From Arthrobacter sp. MYb227 (lineage in GTDB: Bacteria > Actinomycetota > Actinomycetes > Actinomycetales > Micrococcaceae): a DNA stretch of 64,000 nt. Of this stretch, positions 18,839 through 27,579 are shown one piece after another. The notes below the pieces were generated by a model, which saw only the letters and a list, made by a program, of their open reading frames with translations, did no database searches and was not told the origin of the DNA. Position 1 is the first letter of the stretch, and each line of letters starts with the position of its first letter. The position numbers and the translations under genes were made by a program. The stretch covers positions 496,001 through 560,000 of the forward strand of contig NZ_PCPT01000001.1 of NCBI RefSeq assembly GCF_002975435.1, given 5' to 3'.

Positions 18839-20800
18839 TTAGTTGTGCAGGGCTCCTGCTACCGCGGCCGTTGCATGCAACCAGGCCCGGCGGGTTGCCG
18901 GACGCAGTCCATCAAAACGGATCTGTCCCTTGACCAGTGCCGCATCGTAAGGAACTGTAACCACCTGGCGGGCAAGCCTGCGGAAACCGTGGGCGATGCG
19001 ATTGAGCTGTTCATCGTTTCCCTGCGGTTGATGCTGAGAAATGATCACTACCGCATTCTCCGCCAGATCTGCATAGTGTCCCCCACGCTTAGCTAGCGCC
19101 TCGAGCAAGAGCGCACCGGCCTCGGCATGCTCTTCAACTGTGGTGCTGGCGATGACCAATTGATCGGTGTGGTCGATCATGCGCATCCAACGTTCTGCCG
19201 ATTCATCGTTACCGGAGTCAACAATGGTCAGTGAGAAGAAGCGCGAAACAATTTCATGCAGAACATCGAAGTCTGCTGCATTGACGTGTTGCTCCGAGGC
19301 CAACAACGTGGGATCGGTGCGTAGCACGCTGTAGCAGTCTTCGGGTTGGTAATGCACGAAGTCGTTGACAGCTGGATCCCCGACACGGGTTTCCTTGAGC
19401 TGATCGGCCGCGTCCAGCAGATCCATTGAGTGCCGGGTGTGTGACCCCTTGAGTGTTCGCCAGCCTAGGGTGCCACGGGTGCCGTTGTTGTCCCAGACCA
19501 AAACCGGGTCACCACTATTGCGGCCAAAGACCGCCGACAGGAGTACTGCGGTAGGGGTCTTATTCGCCCCGCCCTTGCCGTTGACTACCGAAATGGTCTT
19601 TGGTTCGTTCAGGCGTTTACCAACGGCACGGCGCCAATTACGTTCTTCGACTTCTTGGGCCGAAGGTTCCATGGCGAAGCCCATGCGGGAGAGGAAACCA
19701 CGGAATCCACGTTCGGCACGGAATGAGGTCTCGTCTTCTGGCCGCAGGAAGGTATCGCGTTCCCCGGCGCTGGGGTTCAGTTCGCGGAATGCCTGTCGGC
19801 GTCCCTCCGCCGTGGAAAGGCTGATGTCCTTTTTAGGTTCAGGTTTTGCGGCTTTGATAGTAGGTACGTCGCTTGGCGTTGCCGGTTTAGGTGCTGGGGA
19901 GGCCTTTTCCGCGGCAGGTGCCGCAGGTGCTGGTTTAGCTACTGGCGAGGTATTTGCTGCGTTTGCTACTGGTGCAGCCTTGGGCGTCTCGGCCTTGGTG
20001 GCCGGTGCCGCCTTGGGCGCCTCTGTCTTAGCAGCTGGCACGGCCTTAGCCGGGGCTGGTTTAGTGACTGGCACTGCTTTGGGCGCTTCGATCTTGGCTG
20101 CTGGCACTACCTTGGGTGCCTCGGCCTTGGCGGCTGGCATGGCTTTAAGTGCGGCAGCCTTAGTATCGGGAGCTGCCTTCGCAGCTTCAGGCTTAGCCGG
20201 GGCAGGCTTGGCAGCTTCCGACTTGGTGTTGACGGGAGCCACTGGCTTGACTACGGCAGCAGGTGACTGCTTTGCCTGGGCAGGTTTTGTGACTGATGTT
20301 GGCGCAACTGGTGCGGCTGCAACACCCTCAACTTTGTTTTTGGCTTGCTGGGTAACTTCCGATTTAGGCGCAGAAACCATGGTTGGCGCTTTGGCTTCAG
20401 TCGGCTTTTGAGTCGTCGGTTGCGCGACAGCTGATGGAGCTTTGGGAGTTGTAACAGCGGGTGCAGCTTTGGTGTCAGAGACGACTGTTAGATTCGCTGA
20501 GGTAACCGGGTTTTTGCTCGCCTGCGATTTGTCAGCTGGAGTGTTAGCTTTCGGAGCAGATTTAGCGCTCGGGGCGCTCTTGGATCCGCTTCCGGCAGGA
20601 GCCGTCCTAGGAGCCGCCGGTTTCACCGGTGAGTTGCGGTTTGATTCGGGGATAGCATCAAAAACGTCTTTTGCCGCATCGCCAACGGGTATGCCTTTGA
20701 GTACTTCGGCCTTCTTGCGCTGGGCTTCCTGCTGTTCCTGGCGCGCGCGTCTCAGCGAGGCGCGGGTCGGAAACTCCTGGTTGAAGTCGGCCTTCGGCAT
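18839..20800 (-). CDS. ParA/MinD-like ATPase with long Ala/Pro/Lys-rich N-terminal region
   Basis: The 653-residue protein has about 300 residues of low-complexity sequence with repeats such as APKAVPAAKTEAPKAAPATK, then a P-loop ATPase domain. The deviant Walker A is VVNGKGGANKTPTAVLL; the signature lysine is kept but the usual G before K is Asn and a Pro follows T. LTIVDSGND is the Walker B region. No ParB or parS-like gene is near. AGGAGAGG, 9 bases before the ATG at 20800, supports this start over one 27 bases upstream. The DUF2797 gene follows directly. Confidence 0.85.
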   Translation of the reverse strand: MPKADFNQEFPTRASLRRARQEQQEAQRKKAEVLKGIPVGDAAKDVFDAIPESNRNSPVKPAAPRTAPAGSGSKSAPSAKSAPKANTPADKSQASKNPVTSANLTVVSDTKAAPAVTTPKAPSAVAQPTTQKPTEAKAPTMVSAPKSEVTQQAKNKVEGVAAAPVAPTSVTKPAQAKQSPAAVVKPVAPVNTKSEAAKPAPAKPEAAKAAPDTKAAALKAMPAAKAEAPKVVPAAKIEAPKAVPVTKPAPAKAVPAAKTEAPKAAPATKAETPKAAPVANAANTSPVAKPAPAAPAAEKASPAPKPATPSDVPTIKAAKPEPKKDISLSTAEGRRQAFRELNPSAGERDTFLRPEDETSFRAERGFRGFLSRMGFAMEPSAQEVEERNWRRAVGKRLNEPKTISVVNGKGGANKTPTAVLLSAVFGRNSGDPVLVWDNNGTRGTLGWRTLKGSHTRHSMDLLDAADQLKETRVGDPAVNDFVHYQPEDCYSVLRTDPTLLASEQHVNAADFDVLHEIVSRFFSLTIVDSGNDESAERWMRMIDHTDQLVIASTTVEEHAEAGALLLEALAKRGGHYADLAENAVVIISQHQPQGNDEQLNRIAHGFRRLARQVVTVPYDAALVKGQIRFDGLRPATRRAWLHATAAVAGALHN

Positions 20801-21057
20801 GCGTTGGGTCCTCTCCTGAACATCCATGGTCGTTTCGAGCGAATACTCTCATTTAGTGCCCCATAGATCGATAAGACACCTATGACCACAAACTTCGCAC
20901 TTTGCCCATCATATCGGCAAAGCATTTCAAGGCGTCGAATTTGCTGGTGTGATTCACATCGAGCAAGAATATGAATTGGGTTCATCGCTAGCTAGCCTTA
21001 TGGCAGACACACCATCAAGTTTGGTGCTGTAGGCCTTTCGACGGGACAGGACTTCTC

Positions 21058-21687
21058 TTGGATTTCATTTCCACAGCCATGGACGCGCTTAGTGCGTCAA
21101 TCATCTCCGCTGCCGGACATCCACTGTCATATCTCATGATTTTCTTGTTCTGCGCAATTGATGGATTTTTTCCGCCGGTACCCAGCGAATCACTGGTAGT
21201 GGCCCTCTCATCGCTGATTCCAAACAAGGGCATGCCAAACCCGTGGTTTTTGGGGATTGTTGCGGCTCTAGGGGCTTTTGTTGGAGATAATCTCGCGTAC
21301 CTCATGGGGCGCTCCATCGGCACCGACAAATACTCATGGATGCGACGGAAACGCTTCCAACATGCTTTCGCTTGGGCAGGCTACGAACTTCGGCTGCGGC
21401 CTGTCTCACTCATTCTGGTGGCTCGCTTTGTACCCATTGGTCGTGTCGCAGTAAATCTTGTCGCCGGCGCTACCCAGTACCCGCATCGACGCTTTGTTTT
21501 TCTTACATGCTTTTCAAGTGTGGGATGGGCGACATATTCGGTACTTATCGGGATGCTGGCCGGTCAATGGTTCCAAGACCACCACCTACTTGGCATGGTT
21601 GTTGCCGTCATAGGCGCGATGGCTCTGGGCGTCCTTATCGACCGCATCGTTTCAAAGGCCAGTGGAAATACATCACTGCGCAAATAG
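21058..21687 (+). CDS. DedA-family membrane protein
   Basis: The 209-residue protein has the DedA (SNARE-associated, VTT) fold. FFCA-type helix text leads to IDGFFPPVPSESLVVALSSL, and the second half has LVARFVPIGRVAVNLVAGATQYPHRRF. DedA proteins move phospholipids such as undecaprenyl phosphate across the membrane or keep proton-motive force; the role of this one is not known. The TTG at 21058 has AGGA about 10 bases before it; the ATG at 21079 is an alternative. Confidence 0.88.
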   Translation: MDFISTAMDALSASIISAAGHPLSYLMIFLFCAIDGFFPPVPSESLVVALSSLIPNKGMPNPWFLGIVAALGAFVGDNLAYLMGRSIGTDKYSWMRRKRFQHAFAWAGYELRLRPVSLILVARFVPIGRVAVNLVAGATQYPHRRFVFLTCFSSVGWATYSVLIGMLAGQWFQDHHLLGMVVAVIGAMALGVLIDRIVSKASGNTSLRK

Positions 21688-21726
21688 CCAGCCCACCCAC
21701 TCCTAGGCCCTTGCCATGGGAAAAAC

Positions 21727-21774
21727 AAAGACCGCGGCCTTCTTCAAAACTTCGAAGATGACCGCGGTCTTTTC
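21727..21774. terminator. Bidirectional terminator between dedA and tRNA-Thr
   Basis: AAAGACCGCGG (21727-21737) pairs with CCGCGGTCTTT (21762-21772), with A and T runs on the two sides. It can end both dedA (+) and tRNA-Thr (-). Confidence 0.85.
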
Positions 21775-21778
21775 TCTG

Positions 21779-21850
21779 AGCCCCCCACCGGAATCGATCC
21801 GGTGACCTCGTTCTTACCAAGAACGCGCTCTACCACTGAGCTAGGGGGGC
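21779..21850 (-). tRNA. tRNA-Thr (GGT), copy 1
   Basis: A 72-base cloverleaf can be drawn on the minus strand: acceptor GCCCCCC/GGGGGGC, anticodon stem CGTTC/GAACG with loop TTGGTAA (anticodon GGT), and T-loop GGTTCGATTCC-like GATCGATTCCGGT. CCA is not encoded. It is identical over all 72 bases to the copy at 28647-28718. Confidence 0.95.
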
Positions 21851-21861
21851 AACGAGAAAAT

Positions 21862-21867
21862 ACTCTA
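21862..21867 (-). promoter_or_regulatory. -10 box of tRNA-Thr copy 1
   Basis: TAGAGT precedes the tRNA by 11 bases on the minus strand. Almost the same leader (TAGAGT, then a T-rich run, then CTCGTT) stands before the second tRNA-Thr and tRNA-Tyr. Confidence 0.6.
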
Positions 21868-21965
21868 CACAACTTTCAACTCAAAGTGCACATCAAACAC
21901 TCAATAAGTGACGAAGGTCGCATTTTGCGGGACTTTTCTCGGGCTTCCTAGCTCTAAACAAGGAA

Positions 21966-22667
21966 TTATTGGGTTTCTCGTGGATTCCGTTTACGCACTT
22001 TGACCAGCTCTATACCAATGGGGATGACCGAGATCAACACAATCACAATAAAGATCACATCAAGGTTTTTTCCGACCCATTCGTATTGTCCGAGCCAGAA
22101 CCCCAACAGCGTTACCCCCGCTCCCCACAATACTGCACCGATGAGGTTATAAAATGCGAAGAAACGGTAGTGCATATGAGCAACCCCCGCGATGACCGGG
22201 ACGAAGGTTCGCACGATTGGAACGAAGCGCGCAAGAATTACCGCGCGTCCACCAAAACGCTCAAAGAAGGCATGGGCCTTTTGGACATATTCCTGTCTGA
22301 AAAGCCGTGAATCTTCTCGGTTGAAAATCGCGGGTCCGGCCTTGCGCCCTATTAGGTAGCCAGTTTGGTCTCCAGCAAATGCTGCAATACAGATCAATAA
22401 GGCGAACATAGGAAGGCTTACATCCAGAGCTCCCGTTGCCACCAGTAATCCAGCGGTAAAGAGCATCGAATCCCCGGGAAAGAAAAACCCCACCAACAAA
22501 CCGGTTTCTACAAACACGATTCCGCAAACTAAAAGAATGACCCATGGGCCCAGGGCCGGATCCCGAAGGAAAACATCGGGGTTCAACCAATCGGGAAGAA
22601 AACTTGCGGTGGGCGGTAGCACCACCGTGGAGGCAACAGCCGTCTGCATATTTACCAATGAAATCAC
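21966..22667 (-). CDS. DedA-family membrane protein
   Basis: The 233-residue protein has the standard DedA text: FVETGLLVGFFFPGDSMLFTAGLL, FAGDQTGYLIGRKAGPAIF, and VILARFVPIVRTFVPVIAGVAHMHYRFFAFYN. It is a full-length second member of the family next to the one at 21058, separated from it by tRNA-Thr. The likely start is GTG at 22667, because TATGGT lies exactly 6 bases before it; an ATG 18 bases later is possible. Lipid flippase or proton-motive-force roles are known in the family; here unproven. Confidence 0.92.
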   Translation of the reverse strand: MISLVNMQTAVASTVVLPPTASFLPDWLNPDVFLRDPALGPWVILLVCGIVFVETGLLVGFFFPGDSMLFTAGLLVATGALDVSLPMFALLICIAAFAGDQTGYLIGRKAGPAIFNREDSRLFRQEYVQKAHAFFERFGGRAVILARFVPIVRTFVPVIAGVAHMHYRFFAFYNLIGAVLWGAGVTLLGFWLGQYEWVGKNLDVIFIVIVLISVIPIGIELVKVRKRNPRETQ

Positions 22668-22673
22668 CGACCA

Positions 22674-22679
22674 ACCATA
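22674..22679 (-). promoter_or_regulatory. -10 box, leaderless-type promoter
   Basis: TATGGT on the minus strand lies exactly 6 bases before the GTG start of the dedA gene at 22667. Confidence 0.4.
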
Positions 22680-22775
22680 CGATAATGCCCAACGAAATTT
22701 GCGTGTTCAGACGATGTATCACCAAACTCCCAGCCAATTCCCCGCTAGCAAAATCAGGTAGTAGTACCTCTAAAT

Positions 22776-24124
22776 TTAGCGGCTCAGACCCATCCTTGGA
22801 GCGAGCAGGTTCAAAGCTTGGCCTAGCCCTGTCTTCGCCGAAGCCCACGAGTGGCCGTCTCCAGCCAGTTGCGCCTCAACCACCTGCATACCCGCGGCCT
22901 TGGCAGCCTTAGAAACTATGCGTGCACCTGGCCCATAATGAGCGTCATTGGCACCCACAGAAATGTAGGCAAAACTATCCGGGTAGGAATTTTTCTTCAA
23001 CAGATGAAGCGGTGTGATTGCGTCGAATGTTCGAACATCTCCGTTGAAGGCCTGCTGAATAGTGTGGTTTCGATTGGCGCTCCGTGCCGGCTCTATCTGG
23101 CCCGATAAGTCAATAATGTTCGGATACAAATCCGGGTGGGCCGTACCCATTTGTAATGCGCATGTTCCTCCGAAGGAAAAGCCACCAAAGCCCCAGCGGG
23201 ATGTATCGGTTTGCATGTTAAGGTGCCTTTTGATCCATATCGGAACGTCAACAGATAGATATGTTCCCGCGTTAGCTATCTGGCTATCCATACACATGGT
23301 GTTCCCCAGGGTGCTTCCATTGGGGTCAACGACTGCCACCACGGGTGCCAGCCCCTGATGCGCCAGGGCAAATTGGTTCATAATCATTTCGAGCTTCCCC
23401 GCACCTACCCATCGTTGTGGACCACCGGGCTGTCCAGCTACCAAAACCAGGACTGGTAGTTCGGGTGGTTGAGAAGTGAGATAAGCCGGTGGAAGATAAA
23501 TAATCGCCTCTCGAGCGTTGAAACCCGAAATACTCCCCGGAATATTCGCTGTTACAAGCTTTCCCGTCTGCGGCATGCTCGCAGGCGCATTCCACTCTGT
23601 CACTGCAGGTTCCAACTTATTCACCTGAGCTTTAAACACTTGGGTGTTACGCATTTCCTGTGTACTAAGCGCAGGTATAGCGGCGGTGTCGGCATTATAG
23701 AAGCTACCGATGGTCTCATACTGGCCAAAGTACGCATTGATTTGTAGGCCGCTGAGCAGGAGAACGGCAACGACGGCAATCGGTGTCGAGATCTTGCGCC
23801 AGAGACTTATTCCTCGCATGCCAACAGCACAGCAGAAAAGCCAACGGATCCCCAAACAACCACCGATGTTGGCAGCTGATCCCCGATGATGTACAGAACC
23901 CACACCAGCAGCCACTGAACCGCATATGCTATTCCGAACGCTGCGATGAGGACTACTGCTGCTTTGAGTAACCATTTAGGTCGCTTCCGCGGAAACAACA
24001 GCAACAGCATTCCGATACCACCCAGAATCCATACACATACTGGAAACCAGCCGTTGAGAAGACTTACGGAATCTATGAAATTCCTGTCATCTCGATTCTC
24101 AAGGAAGACTGCAATAGTCAGTCT
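22776..24124 (-). pseudogene. Membrane-anchored esterase (mycolyltransferase-like fold), frameshifted
   Basis: The catalytic part is intact: VLVLVAGQPGGPQRW, the nucleophile motif GFGGFSFGGTCAL, and DGHSWASAK with the probable catalytic His. These match actinobacterial esterases with several N-terminal helices. The helices, however, lie in another frame: LLLLFPRKRPKWLLKAAVVL to FSAVLLACEE ends in a TAA at 23807-23809, while the continuation ISLWRKISTPIAVVAVLLL is in a frame one base back. One missing base near 23810-23818 explains this. No ATG/GTG/TTG is found where the N-terminus should start, and no slippery heptamer is visible. It is probably a decayed gene, or has a sequencing error; a shorter product from the ATG at 23819 could still be made. 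Confidence 0.75.
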
Positions 24125-24226
24125 CTAGCAAAATTGCTTTCCCTGCTCGAGACTATGCCCAAGCCATCAAAAGTATCCTGTGCGTGAGCTTGGCAGTTTC
24201 ATTGTGTTTCCCGCAGGTGGCATTCA

Positions 24227-25507
24227 CTACCGCTTCCATTCGGTAACTATTTCTGTTGCGAACGCTCCATCGTTTTCTACGTCATGGACCGACCACGCAA
24301 GGTAATTATCGTGACAGACACTAGTGCCAAAGAGCTTAGGCTCCTCCACAGCACGCAGGGATTGGTCTTTGACGTTGTAAACGTACTGCTTCCCCAAAAG
24401 TTCACCACTGACGTCCATATACGCCCACGTCGATAAGTCGCCACATTGAGCAAGGCCCGTAATATTTGAGTCCGTTGGTTCTTCGAAAGAAGTTACCTGC
24501 CTACTCAAGGTATCCACTATCAGCGTTTCTCCGTTGTAGGAGAACACCACCGTGTTGCCAGATCCCCGCATCATGCCAAAGTGGCTGTCCTCCGGTGAGT
24601 CAGCAGCGACTTTCAAAAGCTCTGTCGTATTCCCAAGCTCGTCAACCAACGAGATTCCCGACGGTTGTGGGAAGAGGCTTTCAGCGAATTCATCTTGCGT
24701 TTGTTCAGTGTCCGGTGTCATTGCGAATACTGCCATGGATACATCGAGCGAGGCAGGGTAAGCAACATCGTTGGCTTCGTCTCGAGGGGATTCTGTGCCG
24801 GCTAAGTCAACGGAACGCATTCTGGAAGTTATAGGACTGTCTGCTTCGGTTTGAACCGTCTCATGCCAGTAGACACGATCTTTGCGAATCACAGGTTGAA
24901 TATCGCTGGCGCCCAGGGGCGGCACTTGGGATTTGCTGTCATCCGCTGATGATGCGAGGCGAATCGGCTCATGAGATTTGGCAGGTTTGCTGTAAAGGAC
25001 CCAACTACTGGCAACAATACTTGTATCTGCGGTCTCCACCCACACAAAGTTTTTTCCATCGCTATCTCCCGCGATGACTTGGCGAAATGATTCATTGTTC
25101 GGAGGTTCGACTTGAAGTGGAAAAGCATCGAATTTCCCGTTTTTCACGGTACCCACCATCGAGCCAGCGGTGAGCGCATTCGTTGCAGGATCGATACCTT
25201 GGTTTCTCACCATTGAGCCAAAAAGGTTCCCATTGGCATCCAGTCCCATGGCTCCGAAAGAAGAATCGCCTAGCGCCCATTGCTGTGTATTTGAGACTTC
25301 CGTGAAGTCTTTTCCAGCAATGGCCTTGTTGGCATCTTGCAGGTCAACCCGATTGAGCTTGACCTTGCTCCCATCGGACCACCGCAAGTTCTCGTGTTCG
25401 GCCTGCAGATATGGAGCAGCCTCCGGAACTTGTGATCCGCAAGCGCTCAAAGCCAGGGCAGCTGTTCCGGCGAACACCATTAGCCTCGTAATTCGCCTGA
25501 ATTGCAT
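24227..25507 (-). CDS. Lipoprotein of unknown function
   Basis: The 426-residue protein starts with MQFRRITRLMVFAGTAALALSACGS, a signal peptide with a lipobox ending LSAC, so it should be anchored to the outer face of the membrane. The rest is a soluble domain with repeated short strands and Trp/Gly-rich turns (WVLYSKPAKSHEPIRLAS, FSYNGETLIVDTLSRQVTSFE), which suggests a beta-propeller-like fold. This is an inference from the repeat pattern. I do not recognise a family. It lies between the broken esterase and the SH3 protein. Confidence 0.75.
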   Translation of the reverse strand: MQFRRITRLMVFAGTAALALSACGSQVPEAAPYLQAEHENLRWSDGSKVKLNRVDLQDANKAIAGKDFTEVSNTQQWALGDSSFGAMGLDANGNLFGSMVRNQGIDPATNALTAGSMVGTVKNGKFDAFPLQVEPPNNESFRQVIAGDSDGKNFVWVETADTSIVASSWVLYSKPAKSHEPIRLASSADDSKSQVPPLGASDIQPVIRKDRVYWHETVQTEADSPITSRMRSVDLAGTESPRDEANDVAYPASLDVSMAVFAMTPDTEQTQDEFAESLFPQPSGISLVDELGNTTELLKVAADSPEDSHFGMMRGSGNTVVFSYNGETLIVDTLSRQVTSFEEPTDSNITGLAQCGDLSTWAYMDVSGELLGKQYVYNVKDQSLRAVEEPKLFGTSVCHDNYLAWSVHDVENDGAFATEIVTEWKR

Positions 25508-26039
25508 TTATGAATATCCCGTCCATCTACTAGGGGACCAAGGTAAAGCCTGTGAAGTCGTCCGTTTAGATTACCGTAGCCACGTGGGATTACTGCGGAG
25601 AAAGCCTCCTTTACGCTGCACGTTTGTAGAGCGGAACTCAATTTTTTCGTGTTATGTCGCTAGTGCTCTCAATCGGTTTCTAACCCTCTTTTCGATCGAT
25701 AAGCGGATCCATAACGCTATGACATTGACCAATGATTGTTCTTCAGCCCACGACCGGCGAGAGCGATTCCAGCGGAAACACGGCATAACTTCGGCATCGA
25801 ACCAGCTACCACGCACAACGATATTTCTGGAATTTCCCGATCCTGATGTTCTAAGAAGCGTAGTCGTGACCGGACTCGGTAAGAGTGCCACATCTCCTAC
25901 CGCTTGTGCCATGCAGAACATTATTAGCTAAATAAAGGTGCCTAATTATGGTTTACCAGTCAGAATAAGGTTTCGGGCCGTTGCCACGCTCCGATTTGGC
26001 TTTTCAAACCAGGTAACACTAATAGGTAAGGAACACACC
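25508..26039. other. Gene-free stretch
   Basis: These 530 bases hold the divergent start regions of the lipoprotein and SH3-protein genes. Open frames here are short, lack ribosome sites and show no recognisable protein text. I see no RNA gene or strong hairpin. Confidence 0.5.
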
Positions 26040-27542
26040 TTGACTGCTCCTATCTCCTCGTGGGTGAACGTGAGGAACAATATTGCAGCTGCGGTAGCCA
26101 TCCTAGTGTTGCTCCCGCTCACGAGTTCTCCGGCTGCAGCCCACGCATCATCCTTAATGACCGTGCAGTCCGTGCCCAAGAGCAATACCCATAGTGTGTC
26201 ACCAATACGCGTTTCCGACGTGAAACTAGCTAAGAAACCCGGAATCCCGCACGCGGTTGTACTTCCTATGGCTCAGTCAATAACGAAAACCACTGCCAAC
26301 CTAAATCTGCGCCAGAAGGCAGCAACCTCTTCTAAGTCCTTAGGAATCATGAAGAAGGGCTCAACGGTTAAGCTCACCGGGAGGAAGTCTGGAAAGTGGG
26401 TTCAGCTTCGATTCGGTACCAAAACGGGATGGGCTTCATCGGACTATCTAAAAACCGCCAAAGCCCCAGCGCCCAAGATTCAGTACCGATATGCCCAACG
26501 CAACGGCAACATCTATAAATCTGCGTCCAAAAACGACAAGAAAGCGATCGGAACCCTCACCAAAGGCACCAGAGTCGAGTGGCGCACGTGGGATTCGGGC
26601 AACCGCCGCGACGAAGTCAAAGTCAACGGAAAATGGGTCTGGACCGACATCACCGCACCGAACAAACCAGCCGCAACCCCAGTACCGAAGATTCAGTACC
26701 GATATGCCCAACGCAACGGCAACATCTATAAATCTGCGTCCAAAAACGACAAGAAAGCGATCGGAACCCTCACCAAAGGCACCAGAGTCGAGTGGCGCAC
26801 GTGGGATTCGGGCAACCGCCGCGACGAAGTCAAAGTCAACGGAAAATGGGTCTGGACCGACATCACCGCACCGAACAATCCAGCTGCAACAAAGCCGGCC
26901 GAAACAAAACCAAAGCCCGCTCCCAAGCCCGCTAACCAGGACAAAGATGTTGCCGATTACGGTCGTTTCGTCACAGCAAATTTGAATCTTCGTCAAGGTC
27001 CTGGGACTCAACACAAATCCTTGACTCGTGTTCCCTTGGGCAACAAGGTCACTGTCACCCATCATGCCTCCGTGAACGGCTGGGTCAAGGTCAGGCACGG
27101 TTCGCAGTCAGGTTATCTTTCCGGTGCTTATCTGAACAAAGCTGGGCAGCATTCGGTGGCTGTGTACGGCACACTCCGGACTGGCCAATCTGCTTACTCC
27201 GTTATGGGCAAGTTCCAGCAAAAGACAGTCAACCAACGAATCGCCGAGTCCTCGTTGTACCAGCTGTGGAATAGAAACTGGACGTTCCTCACCAGCGGGC
27301 CCAAGACTGTCGTTGCCGAACAGTTCCAATACGGCGCGTCTAACGGAGCTTCAATGATGAAAAGGCTCGATATTTACGAAGGCCAGTTGAAGTACAAAGG
27401 AAAAAACATGTACTCCCGACAACGTGTGACGATGGCCGATGGCTCCGTTTCATGGGCCTACAAGACAACTCCAACGGGAGAAAAAGTTGCGAAGTCCTCG
27501 GGCAATCTAGTTTCGTCGGGCGACTTCCTCAAACGCTCGTAA
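26040..27542 (+). CDS. Secreted SH3-repeat protein with gamma-glutamylcyclotransferase-like C-terminal domain
   Basis: From the TTG at 26040 (AAGGA 8 bases before) the protein has a signal peptide: IAAAVAILVLLPLTSSPAAAHA. A bacterial SH3 domain follows (TANLNLRQKAATSSKSLGIM to GWASSDYLK). Next come two identical 63-residue units starting KIQYRYAQRNGNIYKSA, a KP-rich linker, another SH3 domain (TANLNLRQGPGTQHKSL) and a C-terminal domain beginning VAVYGTLRTGQ. That last motif is the GGCT/AIG2 glycine loop. The SH3 domains suggest binding to cell-wall peptides, and the GGCT-like domain could act on gamma-glutamyl or related bonds; both are inferred. A membrane-anchored protein gene follows 37 bases later. 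Confidence 0.82.
   Translation: MTAPISSWVNVRNNIAAAVAILVLLPLTSSPAAAHASSLMTVQSVPKSNTHSVSPIRVSDVKLAKKPGIPHAVVLPMAQSITKTTANLNLRQKAATSSKSLGIMKKGSTVKLTGRKSGKWVQLRFGTKTGWASSDYLKTAKAPAPKIQYRYAQRNGNIYKSASKNDKKAIGTLTKGTRVEWRTWDSGNRRDEVKVNGKWVWTDITAPNKPAATPVPKIQYRYAQRNGNIYKSASKNDKKAIGTLTKGTRVEWRTWDSGNRRDEVKVNGKWVWTDITAPNNPAATKPAETKPKPAPKPANQDKDVADYGRFVTANLNLRQGPGTQHKSLTRVPLGNKVTVTHHASVNGWVKVRHGSQSGYLSGAYLNKAGQHSVAVYGTLRTGQSAYSVMGKFQQKTVNQRIAESSLYQLWNRNWTFLTSGPKTVVAEQFQYGASNGASMMKRLDIYEGQLKYKGKNMYSRQRVTMADGSVSWAYKTTPTGEKVAKSSGNLVSSGDFLKRS
26475..26878 (+). repeat. 191-bp perfect tandem duplication inside the SH3 gene
   Basis: Bases 26475-26665 and 26688-26878 are identical, with a period of 213 bp (71 codons). 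Identity at synonymous positions means the duplication is recent or kept uniform by recombination. The linkers after each copy differ slightly. Confidence 0.95.
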
Positions 27543-27579
27543 GAACACCTTCACCCATGCTGCTCAAAGGAAGTAGATC

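Noticed and set aside
19437-20411. 324-codon Ala/Gly-rich frame antisense to the ParA-like gene
   Set aside because: It is the complement of the Lys/Ala/Pro repeat; apparent helices are an effect of the repeat.
23807-23820. Programmed ribosomal frameshift in the esterase
   Set aside because: No slippery heptamer or following stem is visible, and the N-terminal frame also lacks a normal start codon, so decay or a read error is more likely.
26448-27098. Repeat-containing antisense frame over the SH3 gene
   Set aside because: It only mirrors the 191-bp duplication. The sense gene has signal peptide, SH3 and GGCT text.
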